DNA of 64,000 nucleotides from Eucalyptus grandis. Lineage: Eukaryota > Streptophyta > Magnoliopsida > Myrtales > Myrtaceae. A program made the position numbers and the translations under genes. Location of the stretch: positions 21,010,520-21,074,519 of the forward strand of contig NC_052615.1 in the NCBI RefSeq assembly GCF_016545825.1, given 5' to 3'. Every line of letters starts with the position of its first letter. Positions within the stretch are counted from its first letter, which is position 1. The notes beneath the pieces are model-generated. The model worked only from the letters and a program-made list of their open reading frames with translations. It made no database searches and was not told where the DNA came from. Of this stretch, positions 22,881-34,433 are shown one piece after another.

Positions 22881-23062
22881 CATCATGAAAACAGAGAATA
22901 CTTACAAACCTTTGCGACCACCAGTTGCACCAGCTTTCCTTCGTTCCTGTGCACATGCGTGCGTAAATCCAAAGTTAGGTGCACAATTCACAGAGACATA
23001 TAGAGGTCATTCCCATCCAAGTGCACAGGAGTTCGGATTCAGATTCATAAATTCATAAATAC
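22881..23062 (-). repeat. Resistance-gene debris, segment copy 1 (left part)
   Basis: Near-identical to 41550-41670 (the CTTTGCGACCACCAGTTGCA region), and related to 31590-31740 and 40360-40400. On the minus strand the related phrase at 31590 reads GAELVKMVVPKGFK, typical of the piece following a TIR domain in TIR-NB-LRR proteins. It is interrupted by the solo LTR and continues at 26081. Confidence 0.7.
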
Positions 23063-23067
23063 ATATG

Positions 23068-26000
23068 TGTTCGCGACCAATTTTTTTCGGGGGTGAACCA
23101 CCTATGGTTTGGCTAATGGATTGTTAAGCCTAGACTTAACCCGGGCTCTCCCAAGCCCATACCAATTCGCGACTTAGGTTTGAATTGTTAACTTGCAATT
23201 GAATTTTAACTATGAGTCGCCACTAATCTATTTTTGGTGGGTCGATTAGAAACCCTAGTAAAGTAACAGGAGATTTACTTTACTCCTACGAACCAGAGAC
23301 TAAGAGTACGGGGACCTGGTTACGTTAGATTTCTCTAACGCCCTTTCGGTACCTTTCTTTTTATTTTGAAAAAAATGTTTGGCAAGCAATTTTGATTGAT
23401 TTTAAATCTATTTCCCTAACATGTAATGTGTTCATGCAGGTGCGCAAACCACCAATTTAACATCCAAGAAAGCAATTAAATAATGCAGGACTTACCTCAA
23501 AGCAACGAAGCATCTGCAGTGTTAAATTAAAATCCGCATCAACCCTAGATATGGTTTCTAATTAACAAGCAATTACTCAATTTTTTTTTTCTCTTTTTCA
23601 ATGAAAATATAGTCCATATGCAATGCAATGCTTCTAATCTAATACGAAATGATATGGCATGACAATATGTCATAAACTATATGAATGAGTAAAAAAAAAA
23701 AACTAATGATTTCTTAATGAACATGCAATAATTAAATATGGAATCTAAATTAACCAAAATGACTTAATTCTAATGACGTGCAATGCAATGCAATGACGAC
23801 ATGAAATATGCAATTTAATATGCGAGCTATATGTCACGCGACATTTATTAAATGACCTAATCTAATGACGGACAATTTCTAATTAGAAATGAACCTAACA
23901 ATAATCATTAAAATGACATGCATTTCATGAACCTAATTCTATATGACATGCAAATGACATTTTTTATTTTAAAAATACAATCTATCCTAGAAATTGCAAC
24001 TAATTTATCCTAAGAAAAATTTTATGAAATTTGAATGATCTAGCTAGATTAAGATTCTATCTAATTTAAACTAGGGATTAAGTCATATTAAATCCTAATT
24101 TAAACTAAGACATTATCTAAATCTAAAATGCAATTTATCTAAAAAAGATGATCTAAATTTAAAATGAAACATGCAATTCTAATCTAATATGCACAATGAT
24201 TTTTTTTTTTTTTGTGTTTTTTCTTTAAGAAATTCGAAATTAAAACTAACACATAATTAAACATGCAATTCAAATAAAAAACTAACAACCTAAATGATTG
24301 CACTTTCTTTTTTTGATTTTTTTATTTAAAAATTCGAAATAAGATTGCAATCCTAAATATGCAAGATAACAACAAACCTAATCCTAATTAAGATTTTTTT
24401 GGATTTTTCTTTTACGAAAATAAAATTGATTTAAACACCACGACATCAAATCAAGCAAGATAATGTTGATATCTAAAAATTGGCGAACCATATCTCGCGT
24501 ATGAGATCGGGTTGACCAATTTTAAAATTAAATTGCGAATCGAATCTCGGGCTTGAGATTAGATTGTCGATTTTTGTAAGAGATTGCGAGTCGGATTTCG
24601 GGCGTGAAAATCGGACTGTCAATCCCTAGCTTGAAGGACTATTTCATGTTGGGATATCAATAATATATTAAGGAATAATTCCACTAAAACATAATATTAA
24701 AAAAATAATAAAAAATAAAAAAAATAAAAGAAAAACTACATAATCTGATTTTTCTTATTTTTCTTTTTCGTTTTGCTTTCCAACCAAGGATAGTGCTCGT
24801 GGTGGCTGGTCACCAAAGGTGATAGGTCGCCGGCGTCGTAGCTCCGACGAAGGGTGGCAAATGACGGCGCGGACTAGCTCGGCGGTGGTCCGTCAAAGGA
24901 GGAGCAGTCGTCACACGGCGTTGCTGGCGACGGACAAAGGGCGAGCGGGAGCGGAGCGAACGTAGGGGCTCGGCAAGAGGACATTGAGTGAGCGGGGGCG
25001 GTCGGTCTTGGCATCTCGATCTACAACCGTGGTGCAGAGCATATGGGCTCGCGGTCTAGTGAGCGGAAGCGTCGGCGAGCAACTCTGGTGCGGCAGATAG
25101 GGGTGAAGATTGGTTGAGGCGCAATGGGCCTCGTCGGCCGGGTGGAGCAGATCGGCGAGGCAAATGTAGTTTCATGGGGGCAACGGGCCGGAGTCGGGTC
25201 ACGCGATGTTGCTGGAGTCGAGTCGGAGCAAAGGGTGTGAGTGCCGGCAATTGCTTGGCAACCGGCATCGGGTAGCAAATGGTCCACCGGCGAAGGAAGA
25301 GGAGCGGTGGTGCACCGGTGAAGGGATCGGTGCGTGTGCAGCGTCGGTCGCGATTCGGGGAAGAAGAAGACCTTTTTTTTCCTTTTTTTTTTTTCTGTTT
25401 TTGTTTTGCTTTTTTTTCCTTTTCCTTTTTCCTGCTGATCTCTGCTTCTCCCCCTTGCATGTCTTTCTCTCTGCTCTCCTTTTGCACCTTTGACTTTTCT
25501 CCTCCCAATGAAACGAAACCCCCTCAGCAAAAGTAAAATCTTCACTTTTTATTCCCCAAACCCTAAAGAAACCGAAGGCAATTTTTTCAATCAAGCCAAA
25601 GAACCCCCTAAACCTCTTGCACGCACAGCCTTTTATAGGGAAAGGAATTGGATTTTCAAATTCTTCCTCGAATCAACCTTCGCAAATCTTTTTCACAAAA
25701 TTCATCCCATATTGATAAGGATTCGAGATCAAGATGAATTTTTTTCTAAATCCAAATCTTTTAAAGAAAAATCGCAATATTTTTTACCCATCTGCCCTAT
25801 CTAAAAAATTTCATATCCCAGTTGAAATTTCAAAATTAATTTTCCCACGAGATAATTTTCGATCATTAAAAATATGGGTTTGGGCCGACTTGCTCGTTTC
25901 ATGGGCTTAGTCCAACTAATTTGAAACCATCCGCCATTGGTCCAATAAAATGCAAAAAATGCAAATAACAAAATAAATGCAACCTAAATCTGTATGCTAT

Positions 26001-26075
26001 GCAATTAATAAAATTAACCCATAATTTTCTATGCAACAAATAAATGACCTGATTGCCAAAATTTAGGTGTCAACA
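23068..26075. mobile_element. 3.0-kb solo LTR
   Basis: Starts TGTTCGCGACC and ends GGTGTCAACA, flanked by a perfect 5-bp target duplication ATATG (23063-23067, 26076-26080). The paralogous segment at about 41670 shows the empty site. The left part has the phrase GAGTCGCCACTAATCTAT, which I associate with long gypsy-type plant LTRs. Only one LTR is present and there is no internal region. The middle is AT-rich with repeated ATGCAATG and GACATGCAAT phrases; 24780-25600 is GC-rich and gives overlapping open frames on both strands that are not genes. Confidence 0.87.
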
Positions 26076-26080
26076 ATATG

Positions 26081-26950
26081 GAAATCATCATACATGTGTA
26101 CATACATACCCATTAACAATGGCAAGTGAAATCATCTTCTAATCTTCCTTCAAGGCCACAGCCTTCCACCCTGCACTGCATCTGAAATTCATAGAGAGAG
26201 GAAAGACAAATTTGCAATGCATTCCATGGCAATCCATCATCTCAGCCAGCACGCCAATCATCATTTATGGTGCGCATACCATGCGGAAATGATGAATTGC
26301 CACAGAGAGCATTGCAAATCATCGTCGACGTAGGTTGGTGCAAGTATCTCCGCCTCTGAAGCTCAAGCAGACGGGGCTAGTGGTCCAAATGTTGTCCTTC
26401 TTCATTTTGTAACTTCCCTTCTCTGTATTCTCCGATCGAAGTATGCTTTCCTTCCATGCTTTCTCGTCGAGGACCTAGCGGATCGAAGAGCTCGAAGCTT
26501 GTTGTTTTAATTTTCCTTAACCACACCATCATTGAACGCAAGGTGAGAAAGAGATGTCTTCCCAGCAACGCCCATCCCATGGATACCGATGGTTGTAATC
26601 ACAGTGGCGTTCTCGTCGCTCCGATCCGACAAGCTCGAGGGTGTAATCTGCTCCGTGAGCGCCTAGATTCCCAAGTCGGTTGAGGGAATCGAAGAGCTTG
26701 GAGCGTATGTTTGCGCACATGACTTATGCTTGGCAAGTGCCATGACTTTAGAGTGCTCACATCTGTCCTATCGTGACAAGGTCAACAAGGCCAACGTGCC
26801 ATGACTTTTGTGCAAATGATTACTAGTGAATGCCGATCGATCCACTAGGGTTCCAAACTTCCAGAGAAAGGAAAAGAACATGTGGCCGCGAGATGGAAGT
26901 GAGCGGTGACTAGGGTTTAATTTAAAGGGAGGGGTCCAGTGTAATTTGGG
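26081..26950 (-). pseudogene. TIR-NB-LRR debris with NB-ARC P-loop fragment (copy 1)
   Basis: On the minus strand 26550-26720 reads SKLFDSLNRLGNLGAHGADY, TLELVGS and, in a shifted frame, TVITTIGIHGMGVAGKTSLS, LAFNDGVVKEN. GIHGMGVAGKT is an NB-ARC P-loop, the ATP-binding site of plant resistance proteins. Sequence beyond (26370-26500) is frameshifted, and 26090-26370 matches 41690-41930 in the second copy. A unit at 26403-26462 (CTCTGTATTCTCCGATCG, then the GAAGTATGC block) is single here but amplified seven-fold at 41969-42434. Confidence 0.8.
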
Positions 26951-26960
26951 GAATTTAATA

Positions 26961-26989
26961 TTTATTTATTTATTTATTTATTTATTTTT
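26961..26989. repeat. (TTTA)n microsatellite
   Basis: About seven TTTA units. The paralogous segment has a shorter tract at 43091-43117. Confidence 0.9.
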
Positions 26990-27076
26990 GTTAGAGGGGA
27001 ATTTGATATTCAAAAATAAGATTTTCGGGATTGGGGTTTGATTTGGAAAATTTAAAAATTGAGTTAGGCTCTACTC

Positions 27077-28330
27077 TGTTGGAAGATATGATGTTGATTC
27101 GGGAGAATATTTTCAAGAGATGCTGAAGATTTATTTTGATTGTAATTGATTGGTTGAATTAACCTAGGATTAGATCCGATCATCGTAGATTAAAGAGATA
27201 TAATCATTCTTTATATAGTGATTCTTTTGTAAGAACACAATCAATGAAGTACACATAATACATTCACTTTCATTCACGACTCTTTTCTCGCTTCCATCTC
27301 AACTTGTGATATGGTATCACAGAGCGTTCTTTTTATCTGGCTTCCACACCTTTTGATTGCCCTCCATATTTTTTTACCTTCGTTGTTGTGAGAACACTAA
27401 ACTTGCAAAACAAAGTTAGCATTCCGGTGTAGGAACCAGTATCTGAACACTTCCAAAAATCAGAAAAACAATTTTCTCCATTTTCTTCCTTACTGATACC
27501 ATGGCTAAGGAGCATTCATCGACTTCTGAAGGAAGAACCCCAAAGGAGTCAATTGTGCAACAAGAACACATCGTGGACCAGGAGCCAAGAGTCTAGGCCC
27601 AGCCTAACTAGGGACAGCCCATCACGGGCCAGCCCACTTTGGGGCAATTGATTGCAGGCCAGCACGTTTCAAGGCAATCCATACAGTGGCTACCTGTTCA
27701 CATGGCGCCCAGCCCATGGATCTATGGGCCTGCACAAACAAGCCCATGGTCGATGGGTCAAGGCCTTGGAGAACCAATCCAGCCTCGTGGAGGTTCACCA
27801 ACCATCTTCGGGGCAAGCCCAACCACTGGGCCAAATTACACAAATGCGGGTTATTCATCAGAACCGGGTATTTCGGGTCCGGGACTAAATCCCTACCCGA
27901 TTCCCCAACCCAGTTTTCAGCCACCCCGCACTTTATGGAGCCAAATTCGGCACATGCAAACTCCCCAAGAGTTCGCATCTTCCTACGAAGCATATGCCAA
28001 AATTCCATTCCCGTAACAGAGAACCTATACAAACAGAGAATCTTACCTGGCCTAGCCAGCCCTTTCTGCACTCAGGAGGTGGAATTAGTGGAGCATCTCT
28101 TCCCATTATGCCCCTGGATGAAACCGATTTGGTTGATCCCTGCAGTAAACATCCATATCTCAGATCATAACATAACATGAATTGAAGTGTGGCTTCAGGA
28201 TCTTCCATTACAGATAAACAAAGGTCTCACCGTTGAACTGGGTAATTGATATCCTTTGGTTTATCTGGAAGGCGAGTAACTTTTTGAGATCAATGCATAG
28301 GCTCGAAACCCTTATCAATCAAAACCGTCC
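27077..28330 (+). mobile_element. Copia D: 5' LTR, primer-binding site and Gag start, truncated
   Basis: An LTR-like region starts TGTTGGAAGATATGATG at 27077. Downstream at 27312-27325 lies TGGTATCACAGAGC, a tRNA-iMet primer-binding site. Gag begins at 27502 (MAKEHSSTSEGRTPKESI) and continues with stops and frame changes through a Pro/Gly/Gln-rich region (27639-28016) to a short UBN2-like piece, ASNFLRSMHRLE (about 28270-28310). Pol and a 3' LTR are absent. The left part is duplicated at 43195-43763. Confidence 0.78.
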
Positions 28331-28423
28331 ATTGCTAGGCCTAGCAAATATGATGAGCACAAATGGCCGCCTTCTGAAACTCAAATAAAAAAATAGCTTC
28401 TGGAAAAAAGAGTAAGCTTGGGG

Positions 28424-28640
28424 CGTGCATGGAAACGTTTCTAAGAATGCGTTTCCGACACTTGCATGAAAGTGTCTTAACAAAAAAGAATAAACGCGTT
28501 TGGTTGCGTTTTGTTTTTTTGCTTTTAACAAAAAATAGGAACAGAAAAAAAGAAACAAAAAAGTCGTTTCTTTTGAAAAGAAACACTTCTTCGATGGAAC
28601 AAAAGAACAAAAACCAAAGGAACAAAAGAACAAAATCGGA
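28424..28640. mobile_element. One end of a MITE related to 4740-5533
   Basis: Begins GGGGCGTGCATGGAAACG and carries the CGCGTTTGGTTGCGTTTTG and GGAACAAAAGAACAAAA blocks found in the arms of the 4740-5533 element. The other terminus is missing. The GC-rich sequence after 28645 may be its core or the promoter region of the next gene. Confidence 0.6.
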
Positions 28641-29082
28641 ACAAAGGCGAACTCTTCTCCTTCGTGCGTGCTCGTCGCTCCTCTCGTCGGCTGAAGCTTC
28701 GTTCTTCCTTTTCCGGCGTCTCTCCCATCTCTCCGGCGGCTCCCACTCGGCTGACTCTCCAGCGACTCCTCACTCCGGCGACTCCAGGTACGTTTCTGGT
28801 GCTCCTCCTTCTCCGGTCAGCGTTGCTCCCCCTTCGGCGCGACAGATCTGGGACGGCTCGCTCGAGCCTCGAGCGAGCGTTGCTCGCCCAGATCTGCGGT
28901 AGAGCAAGGACACGAACTCGAGCTCCGGTTCTGCTTCCCCCCCTCAGGTACGTCCGCCTCGTGCACCGCCCCCCTTCGCCTCCTCCGGCCTGCTAGTTCC
29001 GGTTTCACCCATTTCATGATTCGACGTGATCGTGCTATAATTTGCATTGATTTCTTGGGTTGGGGTGTTGCAGAGGCTGGTC

Positions 29083-30561
29083 ATGGCGGAGAAGGGAGGG
29101 AAGGGGCATTCGCTGCCCGGCAAAGCGGCCAAGTCCTCGCTCAAGTCCACCACTCCCAACGGAGGTAAAAGTTAGCGCGACCCATTTTCGCTTTCTTCCG
29201 ATTCTCGCGTCGTTGCTTCGTTTTTCGATTGCATTCTTGTTTTTGTGGCAATCGGCTTCTCTTGCTGTTCTTGGGTTTATGCTGAGAGAATTTTTCATGG
29301 TTGTGTGTGTGTTGACGTGTAGCGTCCGCGAAGGGCAAGGACGATGGTTCTGGGAAACCCAAGAAGGGGAGGAAGGTTCAGTTTGATTCCGAAGGTTTGC
29401 ATAGCGTTTGGGTTGTTTGATTCTTTTTCGTGGTTGTTGATTATAAGTGGTTTGGAGATGTGGGTTCTGTGACTATCCGGGTTTCGCTCCGTTTCCTTGT
29501 GGTGATGTTTCTTTGTTGTGGGCGGCTATTTGCACAGGTCTCGGGGATGGAATTTTGGGTTTTCATCTGGCACCAAAGCAGACAGCTTGTTGAAAATGTC
29601 CGTCTCCGAATTCATCATTTTCGGGCTGTTTCTGTGGATTTATTGCTTGGCAGTTCCATGTGGCTTCGGTTGCTTGCGATGTGTTATTTGCTACTTACTG
29701 CGTGCTGATTATTTTGTCCTGGCAATCTGTGTATTTTCCTTAGTGAATTTGGGCAAAGGAGGGAAAGGAGATAAGACTGGCAGGGCTGCCAAAAGTTCCG
29801 CTCCCAAAGAACAGCCTCCTCTGGAGCTCAGAGTTGAGCAGGGTAGGTGTTTAGCTATAGTGCTCCTTTTTTTTTAGCGGCGCAGATTGAATATCTTACT
29901 TATGGGTTGCTTCAACCGCTGACTGTCGGGTATAACTACACGTGTGGAGCTTCGCTTGAATTGGTTTGTTTTAGGTATGAAAATCCAAATGAGATCAGTA
30001 ATTGGCCTAAATTTTTTTATTTGAAAAATTTGGGTTCAAGCGAGATGGGATTGGCAAGAAGGTGGCAAGAAGGCATTTAATACGAATGGAGAGACAGATG
30101 CCTTACAAATTACGTCTACCTTTAGCAGTTAATAAACTTACCCAATCATTGACTCATGCTTGTAAGCATAGGTCTGCATGTTGGCAACCTCTATGATTGT
30201 TTCGTTTCTGACTTACTAGAGTCATACAGATTGGACTTCAGCAGGTTCATTTTGGACTGTGGAGTCGTGGTTTTTCCTCTTCTGGCCAAAGAGCAGAGTT
30301 GTATTGAATTTTTCAATTTATTGGGCATATTGGTGATGATGCTACGTGTGAATAATACTTTACCTTTTCACAATTTAAAGGTTTGGTTTAGACTAGTTAC
30401 TGTGTTGGGTATGCTCCTGATCTTGTCAATTTATTGAATTTATAGAACTCCCAAAACATGCCAAATGTCTGATGGACTGTGAAGCTGCTGAAATCTTACA
30501 AGGAATCCAGGAGCAAATGGTTGTATTGTCTGAGGATCCAACGGTCAAAATTCCTGTGTAA
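29083..30561 (+). CDS. NRPD4/NRPE4-like subunit of RNA polymerases IV and V, C-terminally truncated
   Basis: Four exons: 29083-29164, 29323-29394, 29744-29842 and 30446-30561, all with GT-AG introns and consistent phase. The product starts MAEKGGKGHSLPGKAAKSSL, has a Lys/Gly-rich linker (GKPKKGRKVQFDSEG) and then the Rpb4 domain start LPKHAKCLMDCEAAEILQGI, VVLSEDPTVKIPV. The basic N-terminal extension distinguishes the Pol IV/V form (NRPD4/NRPE4, also called RDM2 in Arabidopsis) from RPB4. That subunit pairs with subunit 7 in the polymerase stalk for RNA-directed DNA methylation. Here it meets a stop at codon 123 against roughly 200 in the family. Bases GTGTAAG at the break could be a splice donor, so the remaining exons may lie in the gap. 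Upstream GC-rich DNA (28645-29080) is promoter-like. Confidence 0.8.
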
Positions 30562-30776
30562 GGAGTACATTCTCGTGGGTCTCTACTTTATGAACATCGG
30601 TAGGATGTATCAAGCCCTTCTGGCTTCAGGAGACCTCAAGTCTGCAAGGATTGTGCTGAGCAAAATGCCCAAGGACGATCCCCACGTGCGCCTCATCATC
30701 CAAGAATCCCAAACGGTGTATGCCAAGATGGCATCTGAGAAAAAGACGGAGAAAAACCGGAAAACAAAGGGAATAA
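30562..30776 (+). pseudogene. Unidentified coding fragment fused to NRPD4 break
   Basis: In a different frame from NRPD4, this reads KEYILVGLYFMNIGRMYQAL, LASGDLKSARIVLSKMPKDD and PHVRLIIQESQTVYAKMASE, with a lysine-rich tail. The helical pattern and tail resemble the end of a pentatricopeptide-repeat-type organellar protein, but I am not sure of the family. It has no start codon of its own and runs into the N gap. Confidence 0.45.
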
Positions 30777-30876
30777 NNNNNNNNNNNNNNNNNNNNNNNN
30801 NNNNNNNNNNNNNNNNNNNNNNNNNNNNNNNNNNNNNNNNNNNNNNNNNNNNNNNNNNNNNNNNNNNNNNNNNNNN
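30777..30876. other. Assembly gap (100 N)
   Basis: Exactly 100 N, the usual placeholder for a gap of unknown size. Open frames that span it are not real. Confidence 0.99.
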
Positions 30877-31310
30877 CATCCTTTGCAAGACCCAAGCTCC
30901 TCTTGCTCCCACCGCTCATAAGTATCTCTGTCAACAACATCCTTACCTTGAAGCATCCTCTTGCCAAAACAACCTGAGACATGTCGCACGTGTGAGCGCT
31001 CCACTTTGTAGAAGACAGGCAATGTCTTTTGCCCCTTTGTTCTCTTGCATTCAATCATTTGAGCTAGCTCCTACAGGCATCAAGGAGAGGAGGTAAAATT
31101 TGCATAAATAATTGGAATTGCTATTTTGCATTGGTTGATGCCTTTCCAAATCTCATGAGCGACATCTTTTAAGTATGAGGGACAGGTCATCATCGTTATA
31201 CACTAATTCCAGCAGCCACAAGGCTTACATAGAGTTAAGCAGCAAGGCCAAATCAAGTATCAAGGCCACGAAAGGTGACGATCACTTGGCATATACTGTC
31301 TCTTTTTTCT
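30877..31310 (-). pseudogene. TIR-domain pseudogene fragment 1
   Basis: Minus strand reads VIVTFRGLDT, then a degraded stretch, then VAHEIWKGINQCKIAIPIIY, ANFTSSP, ELAQMIECKRTKGQKTLPVF, YKVERSHVRHVSGCFGKRML and ERWEQEELGSCKG, ending in the gap. These are the betaA, alphaA and betaD regions of a TIR domain, the NADase and signalling domain of TIR-NB-LRR proteins. Stops (for example after SSP and in the DT*FGL region) make it a relic. It is closely related to the TIR exon at 39523-40196. Confidence 0.87.
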
Positions 31311-31539
31311 GAAAAGTAGAGATACATTGCAATACAGCAAGACAAACCAAAGTGACGATGATGAGATATAGCCAATGTGAATTATATGAAAATTTAAAAA
31401 GACCAAGGTAATTTTAAAAGTCACGAAATCGGTCAAAGTCATAAAACATGCGAACCATACATGCCTTCCCTTTGAAGGGGGGCGAAAGCTCTCACGTGAT
31501 GAACATAAAGTATACTTACGTATCATAGGCGCTTGGCTC

Positions 31540-32260
31540 AAATGGAACTAGGAGATACCTGATCTTATGGGCCGTTTGATCCATGTCGTCTTCAATTCAC
31601 TTGAAACCTTTGGGAACCACCATTTTCACCAGCTCCCCTCCGACATATGTGTGAAATGAAAGTTAGGCATACAATTTGATTCCTTCCTGCCCCTAACTCT
31701 GCGATTCCGGATCAGTCATTCCCATCCAAGTGGACAGGAGTTTTGGATTTAGATTTGCGACGGCTATAGATTCGTAATGGAGCATACCTACCCATTAGCA
31801 ATGGTGCATGATATCCATCCTCTAACCCATGCCACAGAAAACAGCGCTGTCACCCAGTTTTGCAGTTCTTCTGAGCTGCACTGCCTCTGATGTTCACGTA
31901 GAGCCTTTTTAAAGCTACCGCGGTGGTGACGTGCATCATCAACATCCACCTTAAAAGAATACAGGGAAGACTGATTGGCCATGCTTCCTGTGTCATTCCA
32001 TAATCTCGGTGAGCTCGCCAAGATACAATTTACTCTGCGCATACTGTTCGGAGATGATGGGAATTGCAATTCTACAACTATTAATGACCCCAAGAAGCTC
32101 TGGGCCTATCTCCTTTCCGATTGGGAGCGCATCGTCATCCCTGAACGCATGGACCTAAGCAGCAAGTAGGTTATTGTAGAGGAAATCGGTGAAGCCGGTA
32201 TGAGTGTCTCCACCTCTGAAGTTCAAGAACACATCGTAGCTACAAGAGACCACTCTTGCT
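31540..32260 (-). pseudogene. TIR-domain pseudogene fragment 2
   Basis: Minus strand reads FNFRGGDTHTGFTDFLYNNL, FRDDDALPIGKEIGPELLGV, NSCRIAIPIISEQYAQSKLY and FKVDVDDARHHRGSFKKALR. It ends with VTALFSVAWVRGWISC, then, after an intron-like gap, GAELVKMVVPKGFK. This is a different TIR subtype from fragment 1. Stops occur after NNLLAA and TEIME. Confidence 0.85.
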
Positions 32261-32324
32261 TTCTCCTAAAGGAATCTGAAAGCCTACACAGCCGGAAGGG
32301 CTAGTACTAGAACAATTACTAAAG

Positions 32325-33110
32325 CTCCATTCGTTTCGCGAAAAATGTGGCGTTTCTAGAAAATATTTTCGGGAACTCATTTTGCAGGAAAATATAATTA
32401 TTTTCCGGTATTCGGATGAAACCTAAAAATGAAGTGAAAAATATTTTTCACTATTCGTAAGGAAAATCTTTTCCTTCATGTTCTTTGGTTAAAAGTCAAT
32501 ACATATCTTACTTTACCAAAAAAAAAAAAAAAAAAAGAAGGTTTTTTCATACTTACTTTTCCTCCATATACTCCTTTTCATTTATTTTATTTTTTAAAAA
32601 TTTATTTTTAATTATTTTTAATTTTTAAAATCTATTATTAATTTTTTTTTTTCAATTTTCCTTTTTTTTCTCTTTCTTTTTTTTCCATCTCCTTCTTTCT
32701 TGGCCAATCGTTGGCCACGGCGATAGCTCACAACCGGCCACCGGCAAGCCTCGAGCTCGCCAACGAGCACGAGGCTCACCGCTCCCCCAAATTGCCAAGC
32801 GCGAGCTGCCGAGCTCGAGGCTTGCCAAATTTATGAGCATGAGCTTGAGATTGATGAGCTCAAAGTTCACTTAGTGGCAACCAATGACTAACCAAGAAAG
32901 AAGAAGATGGGAGACAAAGAAAAGAAAAAAAAAAAAAGGAAATTAAAAATAATTCAAATTAAAAAGAAAAATAAAATTAAGAAATAATTTGAATAAAAAA
33001 GAAAAGAATAAAAAGAAAGGGGAGGAGGAAGTGAGGATTTGTAGATATGTGAGATAAGAGAGATGAGGAAAATGTTTTTCACTTTTCAAAAGTGAAAAAC
33101 ATTTTTCCCT
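32325..33110. mobile_element. MITE-like element with GC-rich core
   Basis: The left end resembles TTCGTTTCGCGAAAAATGTGG followed by AGAAAATATTTTCGGG. The right side has AAAATGTTTTTCACTTTTC and its inverted copy. AT-rich arms flank a short GC-rich core (32700-32830) of CTCGCC/GAGCTCG phrases. A related left end occurs at 63895-64000. Termini are approximate. Confidence 0.5.
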
Positions 33111-33119
33111 AGAGGACTT

Positions 33120-34430
33120 GTAATCTACATGAGACAATGCCTCCAGTGATTCGAAAACCTGACAAAACTGGATGTGATCAAGCAAGCACAAAGGCTCACT
33201 CAAACATTTTTCAGCTTTCTCATGCTTCATAGCCTAAATGTCTCGAGGGGGCAACACTTTTGCAAAAACGACTCCCTCAAATGTGGAAGTTGAAGCCCAT
33301 CGAATTCATGTACATGCCTTCGTACTCTAAAGAGCTCTAAATGTGACGACTCATGTTCGGATAGAGTGACGCAATTAGACAGAAATCATTAAGGCCTAGC
33401 TTTTGCATAGACAAGGGAAGTTGCATAAAGGTTTGCTGAAGAGTGGCAGCTCTGACATTGTCAAGCCTCAAGTTCAATTTAGTCATGTTGGAAACCTCTC
33501 AATCCACAGAAACCTACGCGTACAATGTTTACCTCTTTCTCCTCTATCATCTAGATACAACTTAGCCAAATTAGTCAAGTTCAAGAGATCCGAGACTACT
33601 TGCAACAATGCAGATTCCAATTTTAGGTGGATTAAACTTGTTGGGAGCGCCAACAACTCTTGAATATAATGACATGCAATCCATTCCAATCTTTGCAAGC
33701 AAGGAAGCATGCTGAGGTTTTTGGAACTTCACTAACCCTAGTAAGTGATAGATTTAGAATTTTTAGATGGGGCTAACTTCGAATTCTGTAAGGTAGTGAC
33801 CTTGTAAATAGGGACTAGTGACTTGAAAGGATTCCAGATCTTGAAGCTTTTCAATAACAACGCCGAGTAACTCCCACAAATTTTCTAGAATAAAGAGCAA
33901 GATTAGTTGAAAAGTGCACCTCGTCTAATGACTTCAACTTCCGTATTGACTATGAGAGTTTCTTCACTTTATGAAATTATTGTCCGATGAAGTGCTCTGG
34001 ATTCACTAGGTCCTGAATTCTTCATGCAAACTTTGAAGACAGTGGCAAACAAAATGTTCAAGTCAATTAGTCACTTCAACTTCCCAATAGAGACATCAAT
34101 TCTCCTCATATTGGAAAAATCCTCCAAAATAAGCGCCTTTAAATTCAGGCAGCCATGGAAGTCTTGTGTTCCGATTATTCTTTTAGAACTTTTAAGAGAT
34201 AGAATTTTCATTTTTTTTGCCATCTGTCACAATTAATGCAATATTTAATGGATGAAGAGTCAAATAGTACTATCAAAGAATATATAACAGAAAAAAGTAT
34301 ATCATACACCTTGATGAAGTTCCATAGTTTCAAATCATAGGATCACACTCTTTTAAGTGCATATTGGTTGGCTTAGACATTTGAGAAGGATGACTCCAAA
34401 AAATCATCTTAATTCAGTAAGATGATGCTC
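33120..34430 (-). pseudogene. TNL pseudogene: leucine-rich repeat part
   Basis: Minus strand 33483-33710 reads MLPCLQRLEWIACHYIQELL, ALPTSLIHLKLESALLQVVS, DLLNLTNLAKLYLDD, which is the spacing of plant-specific leucine-rich repeats. Further LRR-like pieces with stops extend from about 33250 to 34300. It probably belongs with the NB-ARC exon at 35440-36545 and the TIR exon at 39523-40196. Confidence 0.75.
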
Positions 34431-34433
34431 TAA

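Noticed and set aside
25021..25594. Overlapping minus-strand frames of 131-174 codons
   Set aside because: They are inside the solo LTR, start in GC-rich DNA and end in poly-Lys from an A-rich tract. Three frames open at once indicates composition.
29141..29386. Frames of 70-108 codons on both strands
   Set aside because: They overlap exons 1-2 and intron 1 of the NRPD4-like gene, and the splice-consistent reading explains the sequence better.
30479..31096. 205-codon frame
   Set aside because: It runs through 100 N and its start is an out-of-frame ATG inside the NRPD4 exon.
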